The notes under the pieces are model-generated. The model saw only the letters and a program-made list of their open reading frames with translations. It was not told where the DNA came from and did no database searches. The position numbers and the translations under genes are program-made. A stretch of 64,000 bases of DNA, taken from contig JAIXUH010000023.1 in the NCBI GenBank assembly GCA_027484145.1, forward strand, positions 1 through 64,000, written 5' to 3'. This document shows positions 35,066 through 43,833 of this stretch, piece after piece. Each line of letters begins with the position of its first letter. Within the stretch, counting starts at the first letter, position 1. The stretch comes from Rhodobacter sp. (lineage in GTDB: Bacteria; Pseudomonadota; Alphaproteobacteria; Rhodobacterales; Rhodobacteraceae).

Positions 35066-35076
35066 TAACTTTACAA
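35065..35076 (-). promoter_or_regulatory. Reverse copy of TTGTAAAGTTAT before the CUT2 binding protein
   Basis: ATAACTTTACAA starts in the isomerase stop codon and lies 35 bases before the binding-protein start at 35112. It is the exact reverse complement of the site at 34047-34058. Confidence 0.5.
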
Positions 35077-35111
35077 ATCGTACAAAACTTGTGTTGAAAA
35101 GGGAGGAACCA

Positions 35112-36161
35112 ATGAAACACATCCTGAAGGGCGCGTTGGCTGTCAGCGCGATTGCTCTGTCCTTGACCATGGCGCAGGCCCAAGATCTGGCCCCGCTGAA
35201 TTCAGACAGCGAACCCGATCGCATGGACTGGTCTGAGCTGGACGCCAAGTTTGGGGCGCTGCCCCCCCCCGCCGCTGGCACCAAGGTGGGTGGCGTGTCG
35301 AAAACGCTGACCAACGAATACTGGCGCAGCCTTGGCGAGGGCTATCAGAACGTGGCCACCAAACTGGGGGTTGAGCTTGTTTATCAGGCCGCCCAGAACG
35401 AAGGTGATCAGTTGGGCCAGTTGTCCATCGCGGAAAACCTGATCAGCCAAGGCTTTAACGCGCTGCTGTTCTCGCCCCAGTCGGATGCCAACCTTGTGCC
35501 AGCACTTGAAGCGGCCAAGGCGGCAGGGATTCCGGTGCTGAACGTGAATGACGCGGTGATCCCGTCGGCCGAGCATTATGTCGGCAACGTACAAAAGGGC
35601 AACGGCGTGAACGTCGCCAACTGGTTCATCACCAATCGCCCTGACGGCGGCAAGGTGGCAGTGATCGAAGGCCAGCCGGGTGTTTACGCCGCAGGCCAGC
35701 GCACCGCAGGCTTTACCGAAACCATCAACGCCGCGGGCAAGTTTGAAGTGGTTGCCTCGGTTCCTGCGAACTGGAGCCGGGAAGAAGCCTTCAACGCTGC
35801 TGCGACCATCCTGCAGCAATACCCTGACCTGATCGGGTTCTATGCCAACAACGACGGCATGGCGCTGGGCGTGGTTGAGGCGGTGAAGGCCGCAGGCAAG
35901 GCCGAAACCGTCGCCGTGTTCGGCACTGATGGTGTTTCGGATGCCTATGCGGCGATCCGGGCAGGCGATCTGACCGGAACGGTGGACAGCTTTCCGGTGC
36001 TGACGGGTGAGATTGCGATGGAAGTCAGCCTGCGCCTGATGGCGGGCCAGCCGCTGCCGCGCGTGGTGGCCACCCCGCAGGCGCTGATCACCAAGGACAA
36101 TGTCGAAACCTATGCCACGACCGACATGGCGGCGCTGCGCGCAGCCCTGTTGGCCAAGTAA
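35112..36161 (+). CDS. CUT2 sugar ABC transporter substrate-binding protein (RbsB-like)
   Basis: 349 residues from the ATG at 35112, which has GGGAGGA just upstream; the open frame before it overlaps the isomerase gene. The signal peptide MKHILKGALAVSAIALSLTM ends near AQAQ. The mature protein has the ribose-binding fold: VSKTLTNEYWRSLGEGYQNV, LLFSPQSDANLVPALEAAK, VLNVNDAVIPSA, YVGNVQKGNGVNVANWF and AVFGTDGVSDAYAAIRAGDL. It feeds the RbsA/RbsC-type proteins encoded next, from which it is separated by a stem-loop. Confidence 0.88.
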   Translation: MKHILKGALAVSAIALSLTMAQAQDLAPLNSDSEPDRMDWSELDAKFGALPPPAAGTKVGGVSKTLTNEYWRSLGEGYQNVATKLGVELVYQAAQNEGDQLGQLSIAENLISQGFNALLFSPQSDANLVPALEAAKAAGIPVLNVNDAVIPSAEHYVGNVQKGNGVNVANWFITNRPDGGKVAVIEGQPGVYAAGQRTAGFTETINAAGKFEVVASVPANWSREEAFNAAATILQQYPDLIGFYANNDGMALGVVEAVKAAGKAETVAVFGTDGVSDAYAAIRAGDLTGTVDSFPVLTGEIAMEVSLRLMAGQPLPRVVATPQALITKDNVETYATTDMAALRAALLAK

Positions 36162-36169
36162 GGCAGGTT

Positions 36170-36200
36170 GCGGCCCGCTTCGCTCCCGTGGGCGGGCCGC
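36170..36200 (+). terminator. Stem-loop with T run after the RbsB-like gene
   Basis: GCGGCCCGC (36170-36178) pairs perfectly with GCGGGCCGC (36192-36200) and is followed by ATTTTCTT. It has the form of an intrinsic terminator acting as an attenuator between binding protein and ATPase. Confidence 0.65.
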
Positions 36201-36221
36201 ATTTTCTTGAGGATGACTGCC

Positions 36222-37727
36222 ATGCAACCCCGGCTTTCCCTGTCTGGCGTGACCAAGCGGTTCGGGTCCGTGACGGTGCTGCATGATGTGTCGCTGACCG
36301 TGATGCCGGGGCAGGTGCATGGCTTGCTGGGCGAAAATGGTGCTGGAAAATCAACGCTGCTGAACATCCTGTCGGGGGTGTTGCCACGCAGCAGCGGCGC
36401 GTTGACGATCGATGGTGCAGCGGTGGCGATTGCCAGCCCGCGCGATGCGGCGGCGGCGGGGATCGCGATGATCCACCAGGAATTGCAGCAGGTGCCGGAA
36501 CTGTCGGTGGCGCAGAACATCTTTCTTGGCGCGTCGCTGCGCCGGATGGGTGGGATGATCGTGGACCGTTCGGCCCAAGAGGCCGAGGCGCGGCGGATCT
36601 TGGCGCCCTTGGATGCGTCGATTGATGTGACCGCGCCGGTGCGGTCCTTGCGGGTGGCGCAGCGGCAGATTGTGGAGATCGCCAAGGCCCTGCGCGCCAA
36701 TGCCCGCATCATTGCGATGGATGAGCCGACATCCTCGCTGACCCCGGCCGAGTTTGAACGACTGGTGGTGGTGATTGAAAAGCTGGCTGCGCAGGGCGTG
36801 TCGGTGATCTATGTCAGCCACAAGATGGATGAGGTGTTTCGCCTGTGCCAAGCCGCCACGATCCTGCGCGATGGGCGGTTGATCGGGCAGGTGGACCTGC
36901 CGCAGACCCCGGTGGCGCGGGTGATCGAACTGATGGTGGGGCGCGAATTGGTGCATGTTGCGCACAACAGTTTTGCCACCGACCGTGTGGTGGCGCAGGT
37001 CAGGGGCCTGTCGCGGGGCCGCGCGGTGCGGGATGTGAGCTTTGCGTTGCACGCGGGTGAGGTTCTGGGCATCGCCGGGCTGGTCGGCAGTGGCCGGACT
37101 GAATTGCTGCGCCTGATCGCGGGGGTGGACCGTGCCGATTCAGGGGTGGTCATGGTGAACGGGGTCGAGGTTGCGGGAACTTCGCCCCGTGCGCGGATTG
37201 CGGCCGGGTTCGGGCTGGTGCCCGAAGAGCGCAAGCGGGACGGGATCGTGCGGCATCGGCCAATTGCGTCGAATGTGGGCCTGCCCGCGATGCGGGCGTT
37301 TTCGCGGGCCGGGGTGATCCGGCGGGCGTTTCTGAAGGCCCGGACCGAGGCTTTGATGCGTCAGGTCAATCTGCGCCCCTTGGATGTCACCCGCCCTATC
37401 GGCAGCTTTTCCGGCGGCAACCAGCAAAAGGCCATCATTGGCCGCTGGCTGGCGGCGGGCACCCGGATTTTCCTGTTTGACGAGCCCACGCGCGGCATCG
37501 ACGTTGGCGCCAAGGCCGAGATTTACGATCTGATCGAACGGCTGGCCGCCGAGGGCCGTGCGGTGATCGTGGTATCCTCTGAACTGCCCGAAGTGATCCG
37601 GGTCTCTGACCGGGTGCTGGTAATGCAAGAGGGCCGGGTCAGCGCCACGCTGGCCGGGGCCGAGATTTCCGAAGCGGCCATTGCCCGCGCCGCCATTCCC
37701 AACCGTCAGACCGGGACAATCGCATGA
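36222..37727 (+). CDS. CUT2 sugar ABC transporter ATP-binding protein (RbsA-like)
   Basis: 501 residues from the ATG at 36222, with GAGGA ten bases upstream. It has two ATPase halves. The first has Walker A GENGAGKST, Q-loop IHQELQQVPELSV, signature SLRVAQRQIVEIAKALR and Walker B IIAMDEPTSSLTPAE. The second has a degenerate Walker A region GLVGSGRTELLRL, signature GSFSGGNQQKAIIGRWLA and Walker B IFLFDEPTRGIDVGAKAEIY. Such tandem ATPases serve ribose-type importers. It overlaps the permease start by four bases. Confidence 0.9.
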   Translation: MQPRLSLSGVTKRFGSVTVLHDVSLTVMPGQVHGLLGENGAGKSTLLNILSGVLPRSSGALTIDGAAVAIASPRDAAAAGIAMIHQELQQVPELSVAQNIFLGASLRRMGGMIVDRSAQEAEARRILAPLDASIDVTAPVRSLRVAQRQIVEIAKALRANARIIAMDEPTSSLTPAEFERLVVVIEKLAAQGVSVIYVSHKMDEVFRLCQAATILRDGRLIGQVDLPQTPVARVIELMVGRELVHVAHNSFATDRVVAQVRGLSRGRAVRDVSFALHAGEVLGIAGLVGSGRTELLRLIAGVDRADSGVVMVNGVEVAGTSPRARIAAGFGLVPEERKRDGIVRHRPIASNVGLPAMRAFSRAGVIRRAFLKARTEALMRQVNLRPLDVTRPIGSFSGGNQQKAIIGRWLAAGTRIFLFDEPTRGIDVGAKAEIYDLIERLAAEGRAVIVVSSELPEVIRVSDRVLVMQEGRVSATLAGAEISEAAIARAAIPNRQTGTIA

Positions 37728-38668
37728 AAACCGTCTTTTCGCGCATCCGCTTTCGTGATGCGGGCACACTTCTGGGGTTGATCCTGATTTCGGCGGTGTT
37801 TGCCGCGCAGTCGGATACGTTTCTGACCACGCCCAATCTGGTGAACATCCTTCAGCAATCAACGATCAACGCCTGTATCGCGCTGGGGATGACGCTGGTC
37901 ATCATCTCGGGCGGGATTGATCTGTCGGTGGGGCCGGTGGCCGCGCTGTCGGCGGTGTTGGGGGCGGCGATGCTGGTGGCCGGGGTTCCGGTGCCGCTGG
38001 CCATTGCGGGGGCCTTGGCAGTGGGGGTCGCCTGCGGCTTTGTCAACGGCGCGCTGATCACTTGGGGCGGGTTGCAGCCTTTCATCGTCACGCTGGGGGG
38101 CCTGTCGCTGTATAGGGCCTTGGCACTGATCTATACCGGGGGCACGCCGATCTTTGGCCTGCCGGATGAGTTTCGTGCCCTGACCAACGGGACGCTGATG
38201 GGGATTCCGAACCCGGTGATCGTGGTGGGGGTTCTGGCCATTGCGGCATGGGTCATCCTGAACAAGACCCCTTTGGGCGAATACTTCATGGCCGTGGGTG
38301 GCAACCCCGAAGCCGCGCGGATTGCCGGGGTTCCGGTGACGCTGACAAAGATGGCCGCCTATATGATCTCGGGCCTGATGGCCGCCGTTGCCGCCATGAT
38401 CCTGATCGGGCGTCTGGGTGCGGCTGAACCCACGATGGGCACATTGTGGGAGTTGGACGCGATTGCCGCCGCGGCGATTGGCGGGGCCAGCCTGATGGGG
38501 GGGCGTGGGTCCATCCCCGGCACGCTGATCGGCTGCATCATCCTTGGCACGCTTCGCAACGGGCTGACCCTTATGAATGTACAGGCGTTCTACCAGTTGC
38601 TTGCCACCGGAATCATCATCATTGTCGCCATGCTGATCGACAAGGTGACCAGCGGCAAAGAGGGATAA
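37724..38668 (+). CDS. CUT2 sugar ABC transporter permease (RbsC-like)
   Basis: 314 residues, with eight or more hydrophobic segments. TLVIISGGIDLSVGPVAALS near residue 60, GFVNGALITWGGLQPFIVTL, and the later AVGGNPEAARIAGVPVTLTK and GGASLMGGRGSIPGTLIG are RbsC-family signatures. The ATG overlaps the RbsA stop. With the two preceding genes it forms a complete ribose-type importer. Confidence 0.9.
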   Translation: MKTVFSRIRFRDAGTLLGLILISAVFAAQSDTFLTTPNLVNILQQSTINACIALGMTLVIISGGIDLSVGPVAALSAVLGAAMLVAGVPVPLAIAGALAVGVACGFVNGALITWGGLQPFIVTLGGLSLYRALALIYTGGTPIFGLPDEFRALTNGTLMGIPNPVIVVGVLAIAAWVILNKTPLGEYFMAVGGNPEAARIAGVPVTLTKMAAYMISGLMAAVAAMILIGRLGAAEPTMGTLWELDAIAAAAIGGASLMGGRGSIPGTLIGCIILGTLRNGLTLMNVQAFYQLLATGIIIIVAMLIDKVTSGKEG

Positions 38669-38671
38669 GGC

Positions 38672-39526
38672 ATGGGTGATCCTCGGGCGGTCGGGGCGCA
38701 GATCCGCATGAAACTGCCGGGGCTGACGCCGTTGGAGGCGAAGGTGGCCGGGGATATTCTGGCGCGCAAGGACATTGATGAATCGATGCCTCTGCGCGAT
38801 GTGGCCACCGGGTCGGGCGTGTCTGAGGCGATGGTGGTCAAGGTCGCCAAGAAGCTGGGATTTGCCGGCTTTCGGGAGTTTCGTCAGGGGCTTGTCGATT
38901 ACTACAGATCCGACACCGCCGCCCTGCATGCCGAGATTGCCACCGACGATACCTCGGGCGAGATTGTGCAAAAGGTGTTTCGCACCGCCATGCAGGCGTT
39001 GGAGGAAACCTTTGCCATTCTGGACCTTGCGGCCTTTGACCGGGCCGCCGATTATCTGCACCGCGCCCGGCAGCGCGATTTCTATGGGCTTGGCGGATCG
39101 GCGCAGATTGCGCGCGATGTCAGCCACAAGTTCCTGCGCATTGGCATTCGGTCGTCGGTTTTTGACGATGCCCATATGATGATGATGTCAGCGGCGCTGT
39201 TGGGCCCGGATGATGTGGCGATAGCCTTTTCGCATTCCGGCAGCACGAGCGCCGTGATTGATGCGGTGGAACTGGCCCGCCGGAACGGCGCGCGCACCAT
39301 TGCGGTGACCAATTACCCCGACAGTCCGGTGGCGCAACTGGTGGACGTGGTGTTGTGTTCCACCGCGCAGAACAACCCGCTGTTGGGCGAAAACGCCACT
39401 GCGCGGATTGCGCAACTGAACCTGCTGGATGCGCTGTTCGTGGCTGTGGCCCAACGCGACCGCAAAGCCGCCGACCTGAATCTGGCCCGCACCATGCGCG
39501 CCGTGCAATCTAAACGCCGAAGCTGA
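38672..39526 (+). CDS. RpiR/MurR-family transcriptional regulator with SIS domain
   Basis: 284 residues. The N-terminal helix-turn-helix (LTPLEAKVAGDILARKDIDE, LRDVATGSGVSEAMVVKVAK, LGFAGFREFRQGL) is followed by a SIS sugar-phosphate-binding domain: RDFYGLGGSAQIARDVSHKF, AIAFSHSGSTSAVIDAVELA and NGARTIAVTNYPDSPVAQLV. RpiR proteins respond to sugar phosphates. The gene sits inside the CUT2 operon, three bases after the permease, and probably controls this operon through the TTGTAAAGTTAT sites at 34047 and 35065. Confidence 0.88.
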   Translation: MGDPRAVGAQIRMKLPGLTPLEAKVAGDILARKDIDESMPLRDVATGSGVSEAMVVKVAKKLGFAGFREFRQGLVDYYRSDTAALHAEIATDDTSGEIVQKVFRTAMQALEETFAILDLAAFDRAADYLHRARQRDFYGLGGSAQIARDVSHKFLRIGIRSSVFDDAHMMMMSAALLGPDDVAIAFSHSGSTSAVIDAVELARRNGARTIAVTNYPDSPVAQLVDVVLCSTAQNNPLLGENATARIAQLNLLDALFVAVAQRDRKAADLNLARTMRAVQSKRRS

Positions 39527-39534
39527 GGCCCCTG

Positions 39535-40401
39535 ATGACCGCCCCCACCGTCCTGACCGTTGGCAGCCTGCATTACGACATCATGGTTCAGGCCGACCAT
39601 TTGCCGCGCAAGGATGAAACCGCCGTCGGGTCGCGCTGGTTTCCCAAGTTTGGCGGAAAGGGGGGCAATCAGGCGGTGGCGGTGGCCCGTGCGGGTGCCC
39701 CAAGTCGTATGTTTGGCGCGGTGGGCGACGATGAGTTTGGACGCTTCATGCGGGCTGCCCTTCAGGCCGGGGGGGTGGAGGATACCTTTGTGGCGACCCT
39801 GCCTGATGTCGGATCAGGGATGAGCGTGGCCATACTGGACGCGCAGGGCGATTATGCCGCCACCATCGTTTCGGGGGCCAACCTGAAGTCTGACATGGGC
39901 GCGCTGTCGGATGCGGCGCTATGGCAGGATGTTGGACTGCTGATCTTGCAGAACGAGGTGCCCGAGGCGTTGAACATCGCTGCCGCCACACAGGCGCGTG
40001 CGCGGGGCATCCGCACCTTGCTGAACGCGGCTCCGGCCCGTGCATTGCCGCCTGAACTGGTGTCAAAGGTCGATATTCTGGTGGTCAACGCGGTTGAGGC
40101 CGAAATGATGGGGGCCGATCCGGTCTGTTGTCTGCACAGTGCGGCGGATGCCGCCAAGGGGCTTGCCGCGCGGTTCGAGGCGGTGATCGTGACCGCAGGA
40201 GCCAAGGGTCTGGCCGCCGTCGGCCCCGATGATGACGCCTTTACCCTGCCCGCCGAAAAGGTGGAGGTGGTGTCAAGCCATGGCGCGGGGGATGCCTTTA
40301 TTGGCGCGCTCTGTGCGGCTTTGGTGCAGGGCAAGGCTTTGCCCGTTGCCGCCGAGGCCGCCTCACATGCCGCGGCCCTGCATGTCAGCACACGGGGCTA
40401 G
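39535..40401 (+). CDS. PfkB-family carbohydrate kinase, second copy
   Basis: 288 residues. VLTVGSLHYDIMVQADHLPR, the GG motif FPKFGGKGGNQAVAVARAG, LLNAAPARALP, VVNAVEAEMMG and the C-terminal SSHGAGDAFIGALCAALVQG with the catalytic Asp. The usual Thr-Thr/Thr-Gly before GAGD is Ser-His here, a mild departure. It closes the CUT2 operon, eight bases after the RpiR gene, and likely phosphorylates the imported sugar, giving the sugar phosphate that RpiR senses. Confidence 0.85.
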   Translation: MTAPTVLTVGSLHYDIMVQADHLPRKDETAVGSRWFPKFGGKGGNQAVAVARAGAPSRMFGAVGDDEFGRFMRAALQAGGVEDTFVATLPDVGSGMSVAILDAQGDYAATIVSGANLKSDMGALSDAALWQDVGLLILQNEVPEALNIAAATQARARGIRTLLNAAPARALPPELVSKVDILVVNAVEAEMMGADPVCCLHSAADAAKGLAARFEAVIVTAGAKGLAAVGPDDDAFTLPAEKVEVVSSHGAGDAFIGALCAALVQGKALPVAAEAASHAAALHVSTRG

Positions 40402-40705
40402 CCGGACCTTTGCGCCCCGGCAACGGGATATGTCAGGACGGATGGTGGGCCATTTCAGGATCGTCTTGCTTGAGAACGCGGGTGCCGCCTTCTACAAAAC
40501 GATCCCCCTCAGCCTCGGTGAATCCGGTTGAGCATCATTTCCTTCAAGACCATGCCATTGCGTAGGTTGCCGAAGCGTCGTCCGTTGGGCTTAAACCGAT
40601 GGTGCCGCAATGGTGCTTTCGGGCGGCCACTCACGCTGTGCCGTCATCGAAACGGACCGATCTGCTCCTCTAGGGTTAGCCTTGTGCCCTAGATCAGGTG
40701 CGCCG
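40402..40705. other. Intergenic stretch with a possible coding scrap
   Basis: About 300 bases between two operons that converge here. On the minus strand a short peptide (RFKPNGRRFGNLRNGMVLKE) looks protein-like and may be insertion-sequence debris. The string aaaacgatccccct at 40495-40508 resembles one arm of the hairpin insert in IS110. No terminator could be assigned. Confidence 0.35.
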
Positions 40706-41365
40706 TCAGACCCGCCGCTCGGCCAACATGTGCCAGTGCCACGAACCGGGTTTTTCATGCTCGCGGTCGTAGAGGGTAAAGACCTCGAACTCTGGCATCA
40801 GTGCCAGAAGGTCGGCTGCGTTGCAGAAGTAGTGGGGATGCACCTTGTCACCCGGGCCATCAAAAACCCAGGTGTTGCGGCTGATCTCGCGGCCGGGGGC
40901 CTTGGCCCGCTCAACCGGGACACGTCGCGCCGACAGCATCGTGGCCATGAAGGTGCCGCCCGGGCGGGTCACGCGGGCGATCTCGGTGATGGCGCGGCGG
41001 ACGATCGTTTCGTCACCATGGTAGATGACGTTCCATGAAAGAACGTGGTCGAATTGACCGTCTTCAAACGGAAGATCGGTCATCGGGGCAAGCCGGGTCG
41101 CGATCTCCAGCCCCTGCGCCGTTGCGGCAGCGTCTATGGCAACAACCGCGGCATCTGCGGCATCAAGTGCCGTCACCTGATGGCCCATCGCGGCCAGCGC
41201 CAGTGCATGTCGTCCGATCCCGGCGCCGAGATCAAGGATGCGGCTGTTGGGGGCAAGGGTCTTGCCGTGCTGAAGCACCCAAGGCTCCGCCTTTGCCCAA
41301 GGGCTGTTGGCATCGGCCTCTTTCCATTCGGCGTTCCAGTAGAGGTGTGCAGTGTCGGTGTTCAT
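40706..41365 (-). CDS. Class I SAM-dependent methyltransferase
   Basis: 219 residues. Motif I ILDLGAGIGRHALALAAMGH binds SAM, with acidic VTALDAAD at strand two, the post-motif FDHVLSWNVIYHG and EIARVTRPGGTFMATML. The fold is that of small-molecule methyltransferases. Its ATG overlaps the stop of the PhnE-like permease, so it is the fourth gene of a PhnD/C/E-like importer operon, which suggests it methylates the imported compound or a product of it. Target unknown. Confidence 0.87.
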   Translation of the reverse strand: MNTDTAHLYWNAEWKEADANSPWAKAEPWVLQHGKTLAPNSRILDLGAGIGRHALALAAMGHQVTALDAADAAVVAIDAAATAQGLEIATRLAPMTDLPFEDGQFDHVLSWNVIYHGDETIVRRAITEIARVTRPGGTFMATMLSARRVPVERAKAPGREISRNTWVFDGPGDKVHPHYFCNAADLLALMPEFEVFTLYDREHEKPGSWHWHMLAERRV

Positions 41366-42162
41366 ATCAGCTTTCTTCGGATCCAGCCCGAGCCTTGCTC
41401 GACGGCAATAACGAGGGCGAGCATCAAGAGGATGATGGCCAGCGCTTCGTCGTAATTGAAAAGGTCGAAGGCCACCTTCAGGTCTACCCCGATGCCGCCG
41501 GCCCCGACCAAGCCCAGTGCAGCCGAGCCGCGGACGGATTTTTCCAGCGCGAACAGGGATGTGGCGGTAAACGACGGCAGGCAGGCGGGAAAGACGGAGG
41601 AGACGATGATCCCAAGACGGCTGGCACCGATTGCCCGCAATGCATCTTGCGGGCCCGGGTCGGTTTCCTCCATCGCTTCGGCGAAAAAGCGCCCTGCGAA
41701 GCCGATCTTGTCTACCATTATCGCCATGACGCCCGCCGCCGGGCCGAGGCCCACGATGATGATGAAGATGATGGCCCAGACCAGATCCGGCACCGTGCGG
41801 AAAAGCGCAATCACCGCGCGGGCAACATGCCGGACCAAGGGATGCGGCGAAAGCCGGTCCGTGGCTAGGATTGCGAAAGGAATGGCGAGCAAAAGGCCCA
41901 GAAAGCAGCCCGCGACGGCCATCTGCAGGGTTTCCAACAGCTTCCAGCTGATCGGCACGATGCGGCTGAAATCGGGCGGGAACATCTGCACCAGCATGCC
42001 CGATGGGGCAAACAGGCGCGCGATCCCCCGGGCCAGCTTGTCCAACGCGGGGGCTGTCGCCGCCAAGGACGACACGACCAGCGCAAGCACGAGCAGAATA
42101 CCGACATATTCGGGCAGGCTGCGATGGCTGAACCGGCGCGGCAGCGCGGGAAGATCGGTCAT
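41362..42162 (-). CDS. PhnE-type ABC transporter permease of a second phosphonate-like importer
   Basis: 266 residues, with about six hydrophobic segments. LFRTVPDLVWAIIFIIIVGL and GLGPAAGVMAIMVDKIGFAG match the PhnE family, as do RAIGASRLGIIVSSVFPACL and the end block SAALGLVGAGGIGVDL. It overlaps the ATPase gene upstream and the methyltransferase gene downstream, four bases each. It is the only permease in this operon, so a homodimer channel is likely, unlike the two-permease set at 49193-50985. Confidence 0.85.
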   Translation of the reverse strand: MTDLPALPRRFSHRSLPEYVGILLVLALVVSSLAATAPALDKLARGIARLFAPSGMLVQMFPPDFSRIVPISWKLLETLQMAVAGCFLGLLLAIPFAILATDRLSPHPLVRHVARAVIALFRTVPDLVWAIIFIIIVGLGPAAGVMAIMVDKIGFAGRFFAEAMEETDPGPQDALRAIGASRLGIIVSSVFPACLPSFTATSLFALEKSVRGSAALGLVGAGGIGVDLKVAFDLFNYDEALAIILLMLALVIAVEQGSGWIRRKLI

Positions 42163-42962
42163 GCAGCCTCCTGATGGTCGAAAAACCGCCTCAGACCGGC
42201 TGCATCGGCCTGTGCAGTCGGCAGATCAAGCGCGATACGACCCTGAGCGAGGCCAAGGATACGGTCAGAGAATTGCAGCGTGTGTTCCAGCCGGTGCGAG
42301 ATCATCAGCAGCGACAGCCCTTTTTCCCGCACCAGACCGAGCAGAAGGGCCATCACCTCTTCCCCGGTCTGCGGATCTAGGCTGGCGTCCGGTTCATCGG
42401 CCAGAATGAAGGCGGGGCGCTGCATCAGCATGCGCGCGATTGCCACGCGCTGCTGCTGACCGCCCGAGAGGCTGTCCACCCGCGCCATCGCCCGGTCGGC
42501 AAGGCCGACGCGGTCAAGCTGCGCCATGGCTTCGGCGCGCACCTCGGATGGGGCCAAAGACTGAAACCATGCGCGGGGGCCAGAGAGGCGTGACTGCACA
42601 CCATGGACCACATTCGACAGGGCCGAGAGGCGCGGCACTAGATTGTGCCGCTGCCAGACCATCCCCACCTGCGCGCGAAAGGCCCGCAACTCGCGCGGTG
42701 CAAGCAAGCGAACATCGCGGGACAGCATCTGGATCCGGCCGTCAGAAGGCTCGATCAACCGGATGAGGCATTTCAGCAGGGTCGATTTGCCGGAGCCATT
42801 GGCCCCGATCAGCGCCGTCGACTGGCCCGGGGCAATTGCGAAATCGAGCCCGTCAAGAACCCGGCGGCCATCAAAGGCTTTGACGAGACCCGAAACAGCC
42901 AAGACCGGCCCCACGATGGTGGAGCCGGTCGCAGCAGCATTCGGCGCAAGCAGAGCGTTCAT
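42159..42962 (-). CDS. PhnC-type ABC transporter ATP-binding protein, second importer
   Basis: 267 residues from the ATG at 42962, seven bases after the binding-protein stop. Walker A GANGSGKST, Q-loop VGMVWQRHNLVPRLSAL as in PhnC, signature [18 protein letters not shown], Walker B FILADEPDASLDPQTGEEVM and switch His ISHRLEH. It energises the PhnE-like permease. The family imports phosphonates, phosphite or related oxyanions; the ligand here is not known. Confidence 0.85.
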   Translation of the reverse strand: MNALLAPNAAATGSTIVGPVLAVSGLVKAFDGRRVLDGLDFAIAPGQSTALIGANGSGKSTLLKCLIRLIEPSDGRIQMLSRDVRLLAPRELRAFRAQVGMVWQRHNLVPRLSALSNVVHGVQSRLSGPRAWFQSLAPSEVRAEAMAQLDRVGLADRAMARVDSLSGGQQQRVAIARMLMQRPAFILADEPDASLDPQTGEEVMALLLGLVREKGLSLLMISHRLEHTLQFSDRILGLAQGRIALDLPTAQADAAGLRRFFDHQEAA

Positions 42963-42969
42963 CAGGACG

Positions 42970-43833
42970 TCATTCGACGAACGCGGTGAACTCTGTGATG
43001 CCGATGTTCTGATACATCTTGCGGACCACGTCATAGTCGGCATCGGTCACAGTCGAACCGAAGCTGCCGCCGATGTACTTGGCGTTTTCTTCCATCGAGG
43101 TGATCGCGCCCAGCAGCGCATCGCCGTTATCGGCAAAGGTCTTGCGGACCGTCTCGACCACTTCCGGCGCAACGGTCGGCGACACCAGAAGCACGTCGTT
43201 CGGCAGGGTCACGCCCTTGGCGATCTGGCGGAACTTCTGGTCGGGGAATTTTTTGGTGATGCTGTCGATGTGGGTACGGTTCAGACCGATGGCCCCGATC
43301 TCACCGGCAATCAATGCCTCGACGGCGACGTTGCGGTTCAGAAAGACCGGCTCGTAATCGGTGCTGTAGGTCAGCCCCGCCTCGGTCAGCAAGGTGACTG
43401 GGCCAAGGTGCTGCGAGGTCGACCCGATTTCGCCGAAAGACACTTTCATGCCCTTGAGGTCTGCGGGCGATTGCACCGGGCTGGCGTCCAGCACGACCAG
43501 CGTGGAATAATAGTCAGGGCGCGTCCAGGTGACGACGGGCTGCGCTTCCAGACGGGCGTTGAACACCACGTATTCCGCCGGACCGGTCAGCACAAAGTCA
43601 ACCTGATCGGCGGCCATGGCTTCAACCGCGACGGTGCGGCCCGAGACGGGGAAGAACTCGACCTTCAGGCCCGAGGCAGCTTCGAACGCCTCCTTGAACG
43701 GGCCCATTTCGCGCTGCAGCGCCTCAAGCCCGTCAATGTCGGTAAAGGCGAAGCGGATTGTGTCTTGGGCCGCAACCTGTGTGGCGGCAAAGACGCTCAT
43801 GGCAATGAGGCCGGAAGCAAGCAACTGTTTCAT
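42970..43833 (-). CDS. PhnD-type substrate-binding protein, second importer
   Basis: 287 residues. Signal peptide MKQLLASGLIAMSVFAATQV with cleavage near VAAQ. The mature protein has the PhnD/PtxB fold: LEALQREMGPFKEAFEAASG, VAVEAMAADQVDFVLTGPAE, LKGMKVSFGEIGSTSQHLGP and NRNVAVEALIAGEIGAIGL. It is the first gene of the operon at 40706-43833. A methyltransferase in place of C-P lyase genes suggests a ligand other than the usual phosphonates. Confidence 0.84.
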   Translation of the reverse strand: MKQLLASGLIAMSVFAATQVAAQDTIRFAFTDIDGLEALQREMGPFKEAFEAASGLKVEFFPVSGRTVAVEAMAADQVDFVLTGPAEYVVFNARLEAQPVVTWTRPDYYSTLVVLDASPVQSPADLKGMKVSFGEIGSTSQHLGPVTLLTEAGLTYSTDYEPVFLNRNVAVEALIAGEIGAIGLNRTHIDSITKKFPDQKFRQIAKGVTLPNDVLLVSPTVAPEVVETVRKTFADNGDALLGAITSMEENAKYIGGSFGSTVTDADYDVVRKMYQNIGITEFTAFVE

